64,000 nt of DNA from Aplectana chamaeleonis (GCA_029168955.1 JAPDOI010000271.1:524001-588000); one strand, 5' to 3'; positions 10,800 to 22,960 are shown, counted from the first letter of the stretch. Made by a program: numbers and translations. The notes: generated by a model not told the origin, from the sequence alone.

Positions 10800-11600
10800 G
10801 TCAAAGGTGCTGAACACAAATCTGGAGTCCGATCGTCGAAATTCTGAAGTTTAATGTAGGTTACAGTAGGTACCATGCCATTTAGGTGGCAAACCTACCT
10901 TAGTATTTTGTAAATCGACAAATGGACAATGAATTCGTATTCACCGAGAATTCAACCAAACTACCGTATACCCACCGTAATCTACCGTAATCTGTCAAAA
11001 ATCGATAAATGGACCTCAAATACGTGTTCACACTCCAAGTTACTTCCAGAGGAACGATTTGGGTAATATCTAGCACTACGGAAATCGTCAAAAGTGGAAA
11101 TTTGCCATATAATTTTCCTCCGATGGAAGCTTTGGACGAATCAAGTCGAAATTTCTGCAAGATCGACAAAAAACAGATAAGTGATCAGCGCCCCAAATAA
11201 CACACCTAGGAGGATTTTGAGTCAAATCTCGATCATTTTTTAAAAACGCTTTCAGAGCTTTGTAATGGGGTAGAAATAAACTCTCAACCGAAAATCCGTA
11301 CAAGTTCAAAACGCTGTCAGTCTGGGCAAAGTTCGGAGAATGTGCCTCCACCAAAACTCTGCTCGGGGGGTTTTTTCGGGCACTGAACACAATTATGAGG
11401 TCCTTATCCGGATGTTCCAACGACTACTGCGCGTTTTGGAAGGTACAAAAGGTACTCACATTAGGTACGAAAATCTGGCGAAAACCGCCTATACCTTTTT
11501 TCAGAGTGGGTTTAGGCAGCTGCAAGATCAGAGTGGGATTCTACGTCAAAACAGTTCTGGAGAAGTACATTTCATCCAGAATGGCCAGGCTGACCAATAG
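10800..11600. repeat. Dispersed repeat marked by CCGTAATCTACCGTAATC
   Basis: AT-rich sequence with ACCGTATACCCACCGTAATC. Diverged relatives occur at about 43690-44530 and 45770-46330, sharing the order cccaaatt / CCGTAA / aaccgataaac / ggaggatttt. Frames in it are short and differ between copies, so I do not call genes. It may be an old non-autonomous element; ends were not found. Confidence 0.45.
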
Positions 11601-11769
11601 TAGTTTCCTTGTTAGAAGAGATGAAGTGTTTTAATTTAGAACGGCGGCCAGCCTCGACTCACTCTTTTGTCCTCCACCCAACGTATCCTACTGCATCGTA
11701 TGAAGCCATAACCCTGTCAGATCAACTGTTCTGTATTATCTTGCGTATACATTGGAATGAAATCTTGGG

Positions 11770-12113
11770 CCATTGTTATACCAAAAGTTTGCGACCGCGA
11801 CAGGCTTGGCCACCGTTACGAATTGTTTCGGAACCAGACCCTAACAGTAGAAAAGTGTTGTCGCAAGAATAGGCTGCAGCACCTGTCGCGGTTGCTGGCT
11901 TGAAAGTGGGTGTAATGCCAAAAATGCGAAAACCGTTCGGTAATCGGTCGCTGTCGCATTGTCCGACGGGTGTCAGCGACAGCGTCCGAGGGATCAATCC
12001 AGTGTCGTTCCTGTTTTTCTTGGCCCTAAGCGACAGCGACGGCTGGCTCTCGGCGACAGCGACGTCGCAGTGATCTGCGACCGCGTCAGGCCTGTCGTAG
12101 GGTATAACAATGG
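11770..12113. mobile_element. Foldback element with CCATTGTTATACC ends
   Basis: 344 bp bounded by the inverted repeats CCATTGTTATACC (11770-11782) and GGTATAACAATGG (12101-12113). Sub-terminal arms are TTTGCGACCGCGACAGG and CCTGTCG. The middle is rich in GCGACAGCGAC. A partial inverted relative is at about 34745-34970 (CCTGTCGCGATCGCAAAC). The target duplication is uncertain. Confidence 0.6.
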
Positions 12114-13617
12114 TCTTAGTGTTCACCGCTCAGCAACACAACAACTGTTGTTCTGTGTTATTGGTATCTAAACGGCAAAAACGAGGCAGAATTGCTTATT
12201 CCATATCATGGCTCACCGACAGATAACCGCTGTTTTTACTATGTAGTGATTCTGTGATTCGAGAGTACAGCGTTGTTTTTCAATTCCGTACCACGAGGAA
12301 TGTCGACAATCAGTACAGGTAATAAGAATGCTTTTATTCGCGAAGTTCAAAAAGACTGGTCAGGTGACTCCATCCGTTGGGCTAAAGCTATGCCTAGGGG
12401 AGCGCGCACAGCTTGTAGTACGAACTGCAGCGTCTGCCATTGGGACAGGCTGTGCATGGACTTCCTTTCTTGTAGATAGCCTCATCAACAATGTTTCCTC
12501 TGAAAATCGTTGCCTGAATCGATTCGTTTATCAAGTGGATAGTTAACTACTCAAGAAATACCCTGGTTTGTATATGCATGTCGAGTACCAACGGTCAGGA
12601 CACTTCTCCTTTGTAGAGACTGCACATCCCAAAGACTCCGTGGTCGCCCATGCAATCTGAATATCGAAGGGTATGGAAGCCAACATGTTCGACACGCTAG
12701 TGCCACAATGTGTGTTCATAATTGATGACCCACATGACTGGTGGGCACCTTACACCGTGACAGAGAAGCTGAGGTCAACTCCTGTTGCACGGACGCGCCT
12801 CGCGCTGCGGAATATTGCTGCGTTAACGTAGTTGGTCTCTTCAGGGGCATAGTATCAGTGCACTCTACTTGAAGACAACTTAAATGTATGTATGCCAACT
12901 CGCTCGCGATTCCTTTTTCGCGTACTGTGTCCACAAATTGAGTCAGCAGGCATACTCGCCGTAAGGAGGCAAACATATGTGGTTTTCCTAAAAACTTGCG
13001 CTTTCGCAAATGTCCACGTTGCGGGCCTGCAAGCGATTGTGACACTAAGCGTATGTATGTCAACGGGACACCTAATCTTTACTTGCAGGGTGTATTGAAG
13101 GGGCTAGTCTCATCCCTGCATGAGTATATTGTTTGTCATCCTGACTGATTTTTCTGGGATCGTAAAACAGCAACGAACCGTTTTCTAATCCGGAGATCTG
13201 ACCTAATATGAGGCTCTGGTATACCCAAATCTGATACAACTAAAGTTCTATAATGAAGTTGATGCGTTCTTCAATAGCCTCACACTGGAAAATTTGGGTG
13301 AGTTCTTTCAGCGCAGAGGAATTGCTGGGTTCGCACTGCAGACATGTACCCACATCCACCCGAACTTAAATGTGTGATATAGTTCTTACCCTTGTAAAGG
13401 AGCTTATATCACTGTCAACAAACTCCTGCTTGAAAATGACATCGTCTCCGGGACCGCCAACCGCTCTCGATCTAGACCACCAGTGCTTCACAGCCTAGAG
13501 AGAGTTATGATGCAGTAAGATGCTAACAGGGCAACAGAAACAAACGAACGTTATAGAGGGCAGTTATTCTATCCGGAGCAGAGGCTATCGGTGCTGAGTG
13601 GATATTTTTCTGCATAC
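12114..13617. other. No recognised gene; expected site of the rest of CAP domain 2
   Basis: The minus-strand CAP gene needs further exons downstream of 13618 to finish its second domain (WW, HxTQMVW and Cys-rich parts). I found no convincing exon here. The frame at 12716-13063 shows no CAP motif. Confidence 0.35.
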
Positions 13618-16600
13618 CAGCAGGAGGAGCCGTAGCATCAGCCGTACACTCGCACACAGATTCAATGGCGAGCTTCTCCAGCTCAGTATCATATTTCTAA
13701 AAGAACAATGATCTAAACATAAATGTAGCACAGCGTTCCCTATGGTCGATATTTATTGCATTTCATGATTGTTCAATTTGTTACTCATTACAGAGAGATT
13801 CTTGGAAGGATTCAAGGCATGAATTCTGCTTACCAGCTCGATCATGTCTGAAGCCTTCGGAAATTTCTTTCCTGCATTATTGACGCTTTCGCCATGCGAC
13901 AGAATTGATCTAAACGCAAAACATCAGAAAGAGTTATTATATCAATTCTGAATTTTGATAGATTACGGAATTTTTATGCTCAAACCGCTGGAAATACATA
14001 TGTGTGTTTAAAAGGTTGATTTCGATACGGTACAATTCAACCATATGAACTTCTCTGATATGGAGTAGTTACTCAGAAAACAGCACTATCTTCTCATGTC
14101 GAATAAACATTTTTCGTATAGAATTTAGCGACACACCTGCGATAGTTGTGCATATCCGTCACGTTTACTCTCATAGTTCCAGCCATCTCGGTGATTGGAC
14201 AAGTTTCTGCAATGTACTTTCCAACTTTCCCTACATTGCAAAAGAAGAAAAGCGCGGATCCCGAGTCAGAAAAAGTTCACTATTGATTATTAATCGTTGC
14301 TCACGCCTGCTCATCACTTCCCATGGTTGCGCGGGTGAATATAAGGTGCGTCCGAATGAGAATGGCGGCCTATGAGGCCGGCATGCTTGGCAGGCAGCCG
14401 TCGCGTTCGCCGCTCTCGGACGAGCATGCGAAAAGTCCCCACCGCCATCGACTACGAATGGGGCCGACACCGGTTGGCAGCAAGCACTGCGCCGATCAAT
14501 CAGCTCTGCAAACGGTAGGAGAGGGTACGGCCGTCGTTGAGAACCAACACTCGTCCGAGGGCGGCGCATGCGACGGCCGCCTGCCAAGCACGCCTGCTGC
14601 GTGGGCCGCCATTCTCATAAGGGATACACGCTTTACATACACCCGAACAACCGGTAAGGATCGGAGTGAATGTTAGGTGTACCAGTGTACCAATCTACAA
14701 CAGTATGTGGAGCAGAGCGGAGTTCTGACACCTACTCTCTCCTTACCAGCGCATTCGCAGAGAATTGAGAACTTAGTCCGGAATGTTTACCTTTGTTCAC
14801 CACCAACGGCATTACCGACACCAGCCGTCAGCGACGTTTTGATCTATAGCGACCGTCTACCGCCGCGGGGTCGTCGTGGTCACTGGACAAAGCTTGAAGT
14901 AAGGCCTATACGCGCTTTCCACACACTCAAGCAAAACCGGTAAGGACTAGAGTGAATTTCCGGTTTACTAGTGTACCAATCTACAACAGTATGTTGAGCA
15001 GAGCGGAGTTCTGACACCTACTCTCTCCTTACCAGCGCCTCGCAGATAATTGAAAATTTAGTCAGGAACGTTTACCTTTGTTAACCACATGAGAATTACC
15101 GACACCAACATTCAGCGACGTTTTGATCTATAGCGGCGGTCTACCGCCGCGGAGTCGTCGTGGTCCCTGGACAAAGCTTGAAATAAGGCCAGGCCTATAC
15201 GCGCTTTACACCCAAACAACTGGTAAGGGTAGGAGTGAGTGTTTGGTGTACTAGCTTCACATAATATTCTAGACGTTAAATCTTCCACTGAGGGGTTAAA
15301 TTTGGGAATTTCCTCAAATGTGTTTAGGCTGGGTGATGAATGTCCTTAATGGATCCAGAAAAGTCTTATTAAAACACTTCATCGATTGGAACTGTTTGTT
15401 GCTCACCGAGAATGCATAGACCATCTTCGCATTTTGCCGGTTTGATTTTTGTGCACCCCCGATTGGCCGAACATGTTCTTGCGGTTTTGTGATAAACGTC
15501 CTTATCGCGTGCCACGTTCCTTGAAATGTTTATTCTCTGCACATGAAAATAGGTTCGCCTTCTGGGCATGGGCTATCAATAACGAAACTCACGGCAATCC
15601 ATACACGCATGCTGCCGATGAAAGGTCTGGGTTTCTTCGATTACCACATTTTGCCTCATAACATCCAACAGTTGTTGTTTGTCCTTGAACCATCTACAAA
15701 GTATGTGAAGACATTTGGTAATGTTTTTTCGACAACTTATTTTGATCTCTCCACTTACGTTTGCAAACTGCTGAACTGTGGCTAGCGCAGCCGCTGTGGT
15801 GAACTTGTTGGCAGCCGGCCAATCCTCTGCTTTAACCTGGTCTGACCAAATAGTCAGTGCTGATTCGATGGGAGTTCTCACTCCAGCGTCGGCCCTACCA
15901 TAGCTGAAATGAAGGCACCCATTCCCTGGTACCGTCTGCAATTGGTCAAAAATAGGACATACGCCTTGTAGTTGAGTCCGTTTGTTGGAGTCGGGTTTTG
16001 AGTGGGGCGACAGTCTTGCACGAGTTCTCTTGCTTTCTCTTCGAGGTCACAACTCCATTCCTAGAATACGAAAACATGAACGCTTGCTTGCGTTTCGAGT
16101 ATATCAGGATTTGAATCTAAAAGAAAAGTGGTTCAGCCAAAGAAAACTGCCTCAACTGCTCAGAAATCAAAGAATGTGAACGATTCACCACAAATGATAC
16201 ATTCCAGAATCAGTCGCGCGATCTTGAAGACAGAATCCAATCTCAGGGGAGAAAATCTGAGATTTTCACACAGTTGTGGAGTAGACCCACTCTATGCACT
16301 CCCTTCCGAGTGCGAGCTCTCACTCCCTCCAAATAAGCGAAAGAAAGGAAGAAGCCAATGCTGGGCGCCCACAACGGAAAGCTACTTTGGCACGCCTCTT
16401 TGACGACTTTTCGAGCTCAAAACTGGCGAGATGAGTGATGCTTTCCGATCAATAGCCCCGTCCTTCAATGCATTCGCTGCTCAACTCTAGGATATTCAGA
16501 GGGACCCTAGCTCCGTTCCTAGGGAGTATTCTAGGGTTTCAGAAGTATTATTGGAATCACCATGGTGTTGCGACCGGTGGGTTCCTTCATGTGCCACGTG

Positions 16601-19600
16601 CGCTTCTTGCAGGGTTTTTAAGGACCCCCAAGGCAGCTATTGTGATAATTGAGAAGTTTATCCGCAGACAAAAACCTACACAGACAGGCACTACAAATAC
16701 CAGAAGTAACAACTGGATCAACCAGAAACGAAGGCGGATACTCGATTGTTGACTAACTTTTCACTGTTGGGATAAAATATAGCACTGTAATGGATTAGAA
16801 GTTAGACTGTAATAAATTTTGCACCAAGCGGAAAGCCTGACGGCTCTGTAGTGGATTAACTGTCATCGTCGTACCTGCATCTATCCGAAACTGGTTCTAA
16901 AGACGATGATCCTTGTGGTAGGCCCTGGAAGGTTGAGGTACGAGGCGGCCGGCCGGGGCCGCCGCTGTTGACGAACACTGAGCCCAACGCACAGGCCGGC
17001 TTGCGACCGGCCTCAACAGGGCGATCACTGGACCACTGCCGTAGGCGCGTCGGCGCCCTGGCTAGATCACATGGAGGATGCATCGTCTTCGCGCAAAGGG
17101 ATCATTTTAAGAATGAGCAGAAAAACAGAGAAGCATTCCCGAGGTCGGACTGTGCCTTTGAAGGCAGGCTCCGAGCAGATTCCGAATTCTGAGATTCCCA
17201 ACTAAATAAGAGCGCAGACCAGAGCCATCTCTAGGCAGAAAAAGTGAAATTGGTCTTTGACTTATTATAGGCGACCAGAGAAGCTATCGTAATCATCCGT
17301 GGTTCAGTTGTTTAGCCAATGCCTGAGCTTTATTAACCGTTCGTGGTTATAATCGTATGAAAACAGCGCAGCAAATGCTGTAAATATTATAAATCCGCCG
17401 CGAAGGATGGCGAGATGACGATGCCAAATATCGACGCCTTGCCGGGTTAATCATGCTTTGATCACAGTAATTCTTTCCCAAGAGACCATTTTCCTCAGCG
17501 AGTAACGCCCCATAGATTCCGAATCTTTTATATGGGGTTCACCTAGTTCGAGGAGAAGAAAACACCAGTAGATTGCTATTGAAGCACAGCTATCTCTAAT
17601 TGAAAAAGCAAAAGCAGTCCGCCGATTTTGCGAGCTATCAGCCGATTGATCTGCTGTCTCAGACTATCTGATCTGTGATCCAGGAACGAATCAGACGCAT
17701 TAGCAATAGCCTTCAGATTTTCAACAATCAATGCAAGTTTGTTGTTTCCTGCAGGACTAACGATGCCATCCACGTCAAAAGACTCCTGGCGGAAAAGCAT
17801 AGCGAGAAACAGGGAATGCTGCATTCTGCTTTTCTTTACCTTGATGGAGCCTTTGACCGCGTCCCATATGATAATATCTGGTATCCTCTGCAACGTCTTA
17901 TTTTAACTGAAGGGCTTATCCAATTGGTCCGAGTGCTGTACGCCGATTCGAAAAAGCCGAGTGCAGGCGTTCCTTAGAATTTTGAGGGATTTCCCAATTC
18001 CGGTACAGTACCGAGCATATTTTTTGCAAAAACGGCGTTTTGCGGCGTTTTTTGAGTTCACAAAGCGCCGCATCGCCATAACTCACTTCAAAGTTGACTA
18101 AATGAGTTTTTTCAGATAGTTTTCGTGTTCCTCTCAGTAAGGCGAATGTAATAGTATGTGTTGAAAGCTCTTTTAACTCTAGCATTTTGTTGAAAAATGT
18201 GTATTTCCTTCTAAAATTCACATCGACCATAGGTCAAAAAATGACAGATTTCTGTTATCATGACCGTCTGATCAGTTCATTATGAGGGGTTTAGAGGTGC
18301 AAATATGCAAATTTCGATAAACTTTCGGAGTCGAATCTATTCTTTTGGAACACTGTCGTATAGGACTAAAAGGAAGCAATCCAGAAATGACTTCAGAATT
18401 GAAATTGGACCACCTTGAAGCAAGTTATGGCGTTGCGGCGCTTTGTGAGCGCAAAAAACGCCGCAAAACGCTTTCTTTGCAAAAAATTTGCTCGGTACTG
18501 TAGGTTTGCATCGAGGTTGGATCTATCACCGCTCCTCTTCCTCTACGTTGAAGACGCAGGCGATCTGCAGATGCATGCGCCATGGATATTGTTCTATGCA
18601 GGCGATGCATTGTGCAGTGACCAATGACAAAGACGGACTTGAGAAGCGAGTGTAAGCTTGGAGTGACAACTTGACACAGTTCGACCTCCGTCTGCATGTC
18701 TTTCGAGTACATACCTTAGGGCGACTGTTTCACCTGACGGGAACCTCAATCAGAAAATGAATACTTGATTGAATTCTGCGTACTTGAAATAGCGTCTTAC
18801 GACGGGCATCATGTGCGGTAAGAGCATGGCCGACTTTTTAAACTCGAACGTTTGCCGAAGTGTTATTTGATCGGTGGCGCCTCTACGACGCCGAGTGTTG
18901 GCCTGCAAGGTAAGAGGCAGAGCGTCGTCTTAAAATAATTCAAACGAAGGTACTAAGGTGGACGGCTGTCCTAACGCCATTGCATCGCGTGCGGAATGAT
19001 GACAATTGAGAGCGGTTCGATGTCGGCCCGACCAATCACCAGCTTCGTAAAGCTCGTCCGAGATGAAATGGCCAGGCTCATCAAGCTCATACCGGTTCCT
19101 GTGCAACATAGCCATCCATCCTTTTATTCCAGGAAAACGGGCCAAAATGCGCTTGAAGCAGCGTTGGTTCGACTCGTTGTGCTCTGACACAAAATTTGCT
19201 GGCAAACACCCTAATTAGGCCTACGGCCGAGCTAAATGACGACAACGAATCAGAAAGTCTTAGTCTGATGTGGAGAAGGAGAAAGCTAAATAAGAAGGTG
19301 TTGGCGGCTCTCTATAAACTATTACTTCAGCTAGCCTCTCACGCTATTGTTCTTCAGCAAACTGCACTAGATCTGTCTTCTTAGATGCTGCTTGATATTA
19401 TTCAGTTCACACAAATAATCTCTTCACTAATAATGGTGTCATAGTATGAGCACCGTGTGGCTCCCTGTCTGAAGGAACCAACCATTTTGTACATTTGGTT
19501 GCTTTTGGGGAGCGCTCTTGGTCCTTTGTCCTCCACATCGCCGTTAGCAACGTTTTGACGAAGTTCGTTGTGAATCTCAAGGTAATCTTGACGTTGTTGA

Positions 19601-19754
19601 GCACTAAGGCTTGGCCCTCTGCAGTTGAAATCTGATTCGCAGAAGCATAACACCTAAAAAAAACAGATTATGTTCAGATGGCGAAGTTTGATGATACATC
19701 TATACCCACCACCAGTGAAACCAGCAGTCCCAGAGCGTGCTGAGAAGTCCACAT
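13618..19754 (-). CDS. Secreted two-domain CAP (SCP/TAPS, ASP-like) protein gene, incomplete
   Basis: Hookworm-type Ancylostoma-secreted-protein-like gene; CAP proteins are secreted by parasitic nematodes. Minus-strand exons are 19754-19710 (start and signal peptide MWTSQHALGLLVSLV), 19653-19483 (first CAP helix, IHNELRQNVANG), about 15935 or 15903 to 15759 (ESALTIWSDQVKAEDW), 15693-15593 (MVQGQTTTVGCYEAKCG, the QMVWxxTxxVGC block), 15519-15407 (cysteine hinge CSANRGCTK ... CEDGLC), 14206-14137 (MHNYRR, start of domain 2), 13909-13834 (SILSHGESVNNAGKKFP) and 13696-13618 (KYDTELEKLAIESVCEC). The last six borders fit in phase. One domain-1 exon, matching the KYDTELEKLA exon of domain 2, is missing between 19483 and about 15935, where a LINE and other elements sit. 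The C-terminal half of domain 2 is not found, so the gene may be broken or run on unseen. Confidence 0.75.
14346..14631. mobile_element. GC-rich terminal-inverted-repeat element in CAP gene intron
   Basis: 286 bp. The left end GCGTCCGAATGAGAATGGCGG mirrors the right end CCGCCATTCTCATAAGGG. Sub-terminal arms GGCAGGCAGCCGTCGC / GCGACGGCCGCCTGCC also pair. A truncated copy is at 8062-8271. Open frames across it (14231-14587, 14323-14676) are incidental. Confidence 0.75.
14629..15255. repeat. Tandem duplication, about 2.2 copies of about 286 bp
   Basis: Two consecutive units share ACCGGTAAGG, GTGTACCAATCTACAACAGT, GAGCGGAGTTCTGACACC, TCAGCGACGTTTTGATCTAT and GCCGCGG.GTCGTCGTGGTC. A third partial unit begins at about 15196. 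It lies in an intron of the CAP gene. No coding potential is shared between units. Confidence 0.8.
16180..16640. mobile_element. Decayed copy of TTAA element family D/E
   Basis: Diverged blocks match families D and E: GTGGAGTAGACCCACTCTAT, CGAGTGCGAGCTCTCACTCC and, downstream, TAGCTCCGTTCCTAGGGAGT. The ends are not recognisable. The sequence lies within the long CAP-gene intron. Confidence 0.5.
16640..17674. other. No recognised gene in CAP intron
   Basis: A GC-rich patch with CGGCCGGCCGGGGCCGCC sits at about 16945. The frames at 16856-17192 on both strands show no domain. The missing CAP exon is not visible here. Confidence 0.35.
17675..18910 (+). pseudogene. RTE-like LINE reverse transcriptase, degenerate and interrupted
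   Basis: The frame 17675-17977 reads TNDAIHVKRLLAEKH, then AFLYLDGAFDRVPYDNIWY and VRVLYADSKKP. These are the reverse transcriptase fingers and the catalytic LD..AFD motif of RTE-type LINEs. After the insert at 18006-18500 the homology resumes in broken frames with PWILFYAGDA (YADD box with D changed to G), then TVSPDGNLNQK and RLTTGIMCGK, which are thumb and connector segments. Multiple stops and frameshifts make it a fossil. It lies inside the large CAP intron, on the opposite strand. The apurinic endonuclease part and the 3' end are not recognised. Confidence 0.8.
18006..18500. mobile_element. TA-flanked MITE nested in the LINE
   Basis: 495 bp flanked by TA at 18004-18005 and 18501-18502. 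Ends are CAGTACCGAGCA / TGCTCGGTACTG type, and the terminal inverted repeats run about 85 bp (18006-18090 with 18415-18500), including CGTTTTGCGGCGTTTTTTG and CACAAAGCGCCGC. TA target and long repeats suggest a non-autonomous Tc1/mariner-type element. No transposase frame is present. Confidence 0.92.
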
Positions 19755-19789
19755 GATTACAGTATGGAGCTGTAGCGTGGCATCACTCC

Positions 19790-19795
19790 TATATA
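19790..19795 (-). promoter_or_regulatory. Putative TATA box of the CAP gene
   Basis: TATATA lies 36-41 nt upstream of the start codon on the minus strand, leaving room for a very short 5' UTR. Sequence evidence only. Confidence 0.35.
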
Positions 19796-20279
19796 CTCGT
19801 GACTTCGTGTCATTCGAGCATTGTTCGAGGGTAGGCCTCAATCGCACTCATCAAAATATATCGATGTTTGAGTGTGATTCTATTGTGTCGGAACGCATAA
19901 CATGTTATCATGCCATATTTGCCTAGGTTGTTTTGAGCATTTGATGTTAGAGCTTTAGGTGATCTATACCCTCATCCCAGTTGCGAATCAATTGTCTAGT
20001 TAGTACTCTCTAATTTACTTAATTCATAAACTTTTACATAAGCATGTTCTCGGATATGTGGAGGAAAATTGATAGACCGAACGTTCCAAGAAATTTCAGT
20101 GTAGACTATGGCATGATAGAAGCACGTCGAACCAATCGGATTGACGACCACAGGTTTGTAGGTGATAAGCAGCCAAATGGTTCGTGTTGTTTCGAAAAAA
20201 GTGACGAACAGAACGCCATTCCTGTCACCGATACGGATCTGAAGAAAAAAAAACTTCCCAAGGATAATGCGGACCTTAA

Positions 20280-20767
20280 AGGCAGTGTTCACGATAAAAA
20301 TCGCTTTTCACTTTCCACTAAGAATGGGTAGTGGAGGGGCACACAATAAAGTTGACGTTGAAAGAACGCATGAAAACGAGCCAGGACGAACCCCAAAAGA
20401 GCCTGAAGTTGCCACGTTGAGCGCAAGGCAAACCCTAAAAGCGCAATGCCCGCCCTACGACGTGAACAAATGAAAAGTCGAAGTCATGAAATGAACGATG
20501 GTTTCCGATCTTTAGCCCCATTCTTCCCTTCAGTCTCAACTTCTCTCTTTACTCAGGTCAGCTCGCATATATCGGCTGCAAAAGACGGAAGTTAAAAGTC
20601 TCGGAAAACTCGTCCACCATGCTTCCTTAGCTCAATCTTTGAGGGAACATACCTCCGTTTCAGGACGGTCTCGTACGATTCCACAGACATCATTGGTATC
20701 AGCATGGGACCGTTTTCAAGATAGGTGGGGGAACAAAAAAAAACCATCTCTATCGTGAACACTGCCT
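20280..20767. mobile_element. TTAA element, family A, copy 1
   Basis: 488 bp flanked by TTAA at 20276-20279 and 20768-20771. Ends are AGGCAGTGTTCACGATAAAA / TATCGTGAACACTGCCT. Its interior (CCCATTCTTCCCTTCA, CTTTACTCAGGTCAGCTCGC) is shared with the copies at 58021, 60863 and 61372. Same orientation as 60863-61348. Confidence 0.9.
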
Positions 20768-20771
20768 TTAA

Positions 20772-21698
20772 CAAGTGCTCATCGGGGAGAACTTAATGTT
20801 TCAGCTGCAGACGGAGCATCAGCAGTTTTTTGTTGTGAGCAATAGGCGCTTGCTTGAAGGCATCATACACGCCCAAAAACGGCTTAGTAATCAGCACACA
20901 TAAGGTCTTGGCATTTCCAAAGATTTCCACCACCAGGGAGCGTTGTTTATTTTGTCAAAACACTCTCCTTACCAGTTCTATTTCACCATGGCTCACAACT
21001 TGACTGTTGGTATTAATTTCAATCGATAGCTCTTGAAGAATGAGAGAGAAACTTTAGTTTAGATAGGCGCAGGTTATTCCAATCCAAAAACTTAGTTTTG
21101 AAAAAAGGCATTAGCGCTCTCCCACCATTTCTTGTGACTCACTGTCTAAATTACCGATGGTGAACATGGGAAAATGTCGATGAAGCGATGACCTTCGGTG
21201 TTTTCGGGCCCAATTTGTGCGTTTGATGTGTGTTCACTGCTGCTCGATAATTGTTTTCGACAAATTTTGTCACATCCATATCATGCGATGGAACATTTCC
21301 TCACTTCGTTAACAGACAGAAACGACAGAGCTCACAAGAGAAGCCAATCTTGCGTTGTCCGAGTTGAGCAAAAATAAAGCACCTCACGAGGTTGTACCCG
21401 CTGGGATGGTAATTATGACTTCCACAAATCTGTATTTCAAAAAAAAATGTAAGGTCGAAACTGTGGTAAACTGGCGTTATACTTGCCGCGACCTACCGTA
21501 AGAAATGGAAAAGGCTCAGAACGGACATCATATTCGTGTCAAGCACAGCGAATGTTCCTTCTTCACTGCGTTTGGGCGCAAAAAATTGACCCATGAAAAA
21601 GGGTCAGTTCCTCCCCCTCCCTCCAAAGAACTCTAAAGGTCCGAGTCTAGTCTGCGGAGAAATGAACACGAACATGAGGTTGTTTTTGACTTCTTTAA
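20772..21698. other. No recognised gene; solitary family C end
   Basis: AAGGCATCATACACGCCC at about 20856 resembles a family C terminus (AGGCAGCATACACGC), but no partner end is seen. The remainder has only short frames. Confidence 0.4.
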
Positions 21699-22330
21699 AG
21701 GCAGCATACACGCTTGCAAACATGGTCGAGATATCAGCATAAATAGGCCCGCACGGCCCCTATCATGTCGTCAACGACGTTTGAAGCGCTCAAAATCATC
21801 CAGAATGACATAATTTGAGCAATCATGTCTCGCACGCCCGTATTTTCACACCCCTTTGAGTAACAGAATGAAAAGTTAAACTTGAGAAAATAGGTGATAA
21901 GTTGGAGTGATAGCACTATCAAAAGGGAGTGCACGAGAGAAACAGCTCGATTTACCTGGATATTACATGTTGGTACGCCGATGAAATCCTCCATTTTCAA
22001 AAGCCAGCCGGAGTAGAGCGACATTCTGAAAAGTGGATGAGAGTTAATCGGTATGTAGACATGTTGTTTTCAGGTGAATCAAGCTGTTTCTCTCGTGCGC
22101 TCCCATTTGATAAAGCTAACACTCTAAACTATCACATGTCTTCTCAAGTTTAACTTTTCATTCTGTTACTCGAAGGGGTGTGAAAATACGGGCACGCGAG
22201 ACATGATTGCTCAAATTATGTCATTCTGGATGATTTTGAGCGCTTCAAACGTCGTTGACGACATGATAGGGGCCGTGCGGGCCTAATTATACTGATATCT
22301 CGACCATGTTCGCGAGCGTGTATGCTGCCT
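21699..22330. mobile_element. TTAA element, family C, copy 1: giant foldback
   Basis: 632 bp flanked by TTAA at 21695-21698 and 22331-22334, with ends AGGCAGCATACACGC / GCGTGTATGCTGCCT. The two arms are inverted repeats of about 250 bp around a spacer of about 120 bp (about 21955-22075). The mirrored frame pair on both strands is a consequence of the palindrome, not coding evidence. Confidence 0.9.
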
Positions 22331-22759
22331 TTAAGTATTAAGGTAGCCTGCGGTAGTTGCAATGCACTTGAAACCACCGTAACACGCTGTAATCTTCCGT
22401 TGACTCAAAACAAACCTTACGATTGTGTATACCACCCTGAGTGATTCAAACACTAGAAACAGAAAGAGAGCCAATTATGTGTGGCGACGCGCCGAAGTCA
22501 TACTTCGCTAAGCGAAGGCTTAAATATGGTTTTCGATCGATGGGTGCGCATCGCTGACCACTAAGGTTTACTAAGGATGCTTAAGCGCCGTTGATCTCTC
22601 TGTTCAGACCGCCATTTTCTGTAAATGTTGATCAGCTCTCGCGTAATCATTCTGAGTAGAAGACAGTGAACAGGCTTGGAAGCACACTCCGTTCCATGAA
22701 TATGTATACGAACACTACAGAGATTGCAGTTTTTGATACCTGCAGTTGCTCCTGAAGTA

Positions 22760-22960
22760 TAGTGCAGTCCACCAAGAGTGTCTCATTTACTTATCAGTAA
22801 GAAGCGGTCGGCTGGAGATCAATGTGCATGAATCCCATACAGCACGCTCGATACCGATTGAGAGAGAGCGGTTGTGCTGCAATGAGTTTCATGTTCATTG
22901 ATCTCCAATCGACCGCTTCTCATTGATAAGTAAATGAGACACTCTCGGTGGACTCCACTA
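22760..22960. mobile_element. Near-perfect palindromic TA-flanked MITE
   Basis: 201 bp bounded by TA (22758-22759, 22961-22962). Ends are TAGTGCAGTCCACCAAGAG / CTCTCGGTGGACTCCACTA. The inverted arms of about 75 bp include GTCTCATTTACTTATCA and GAGATCAATG. A transcript would fold into one long hairpin. Confidence 0.8.

Noticed and set aside
21734..22153. Overlapping open frames on both strands of the foldback element
   Set aside because: They mirror each other because the DNA is an inverted repeat; no conserved domain.
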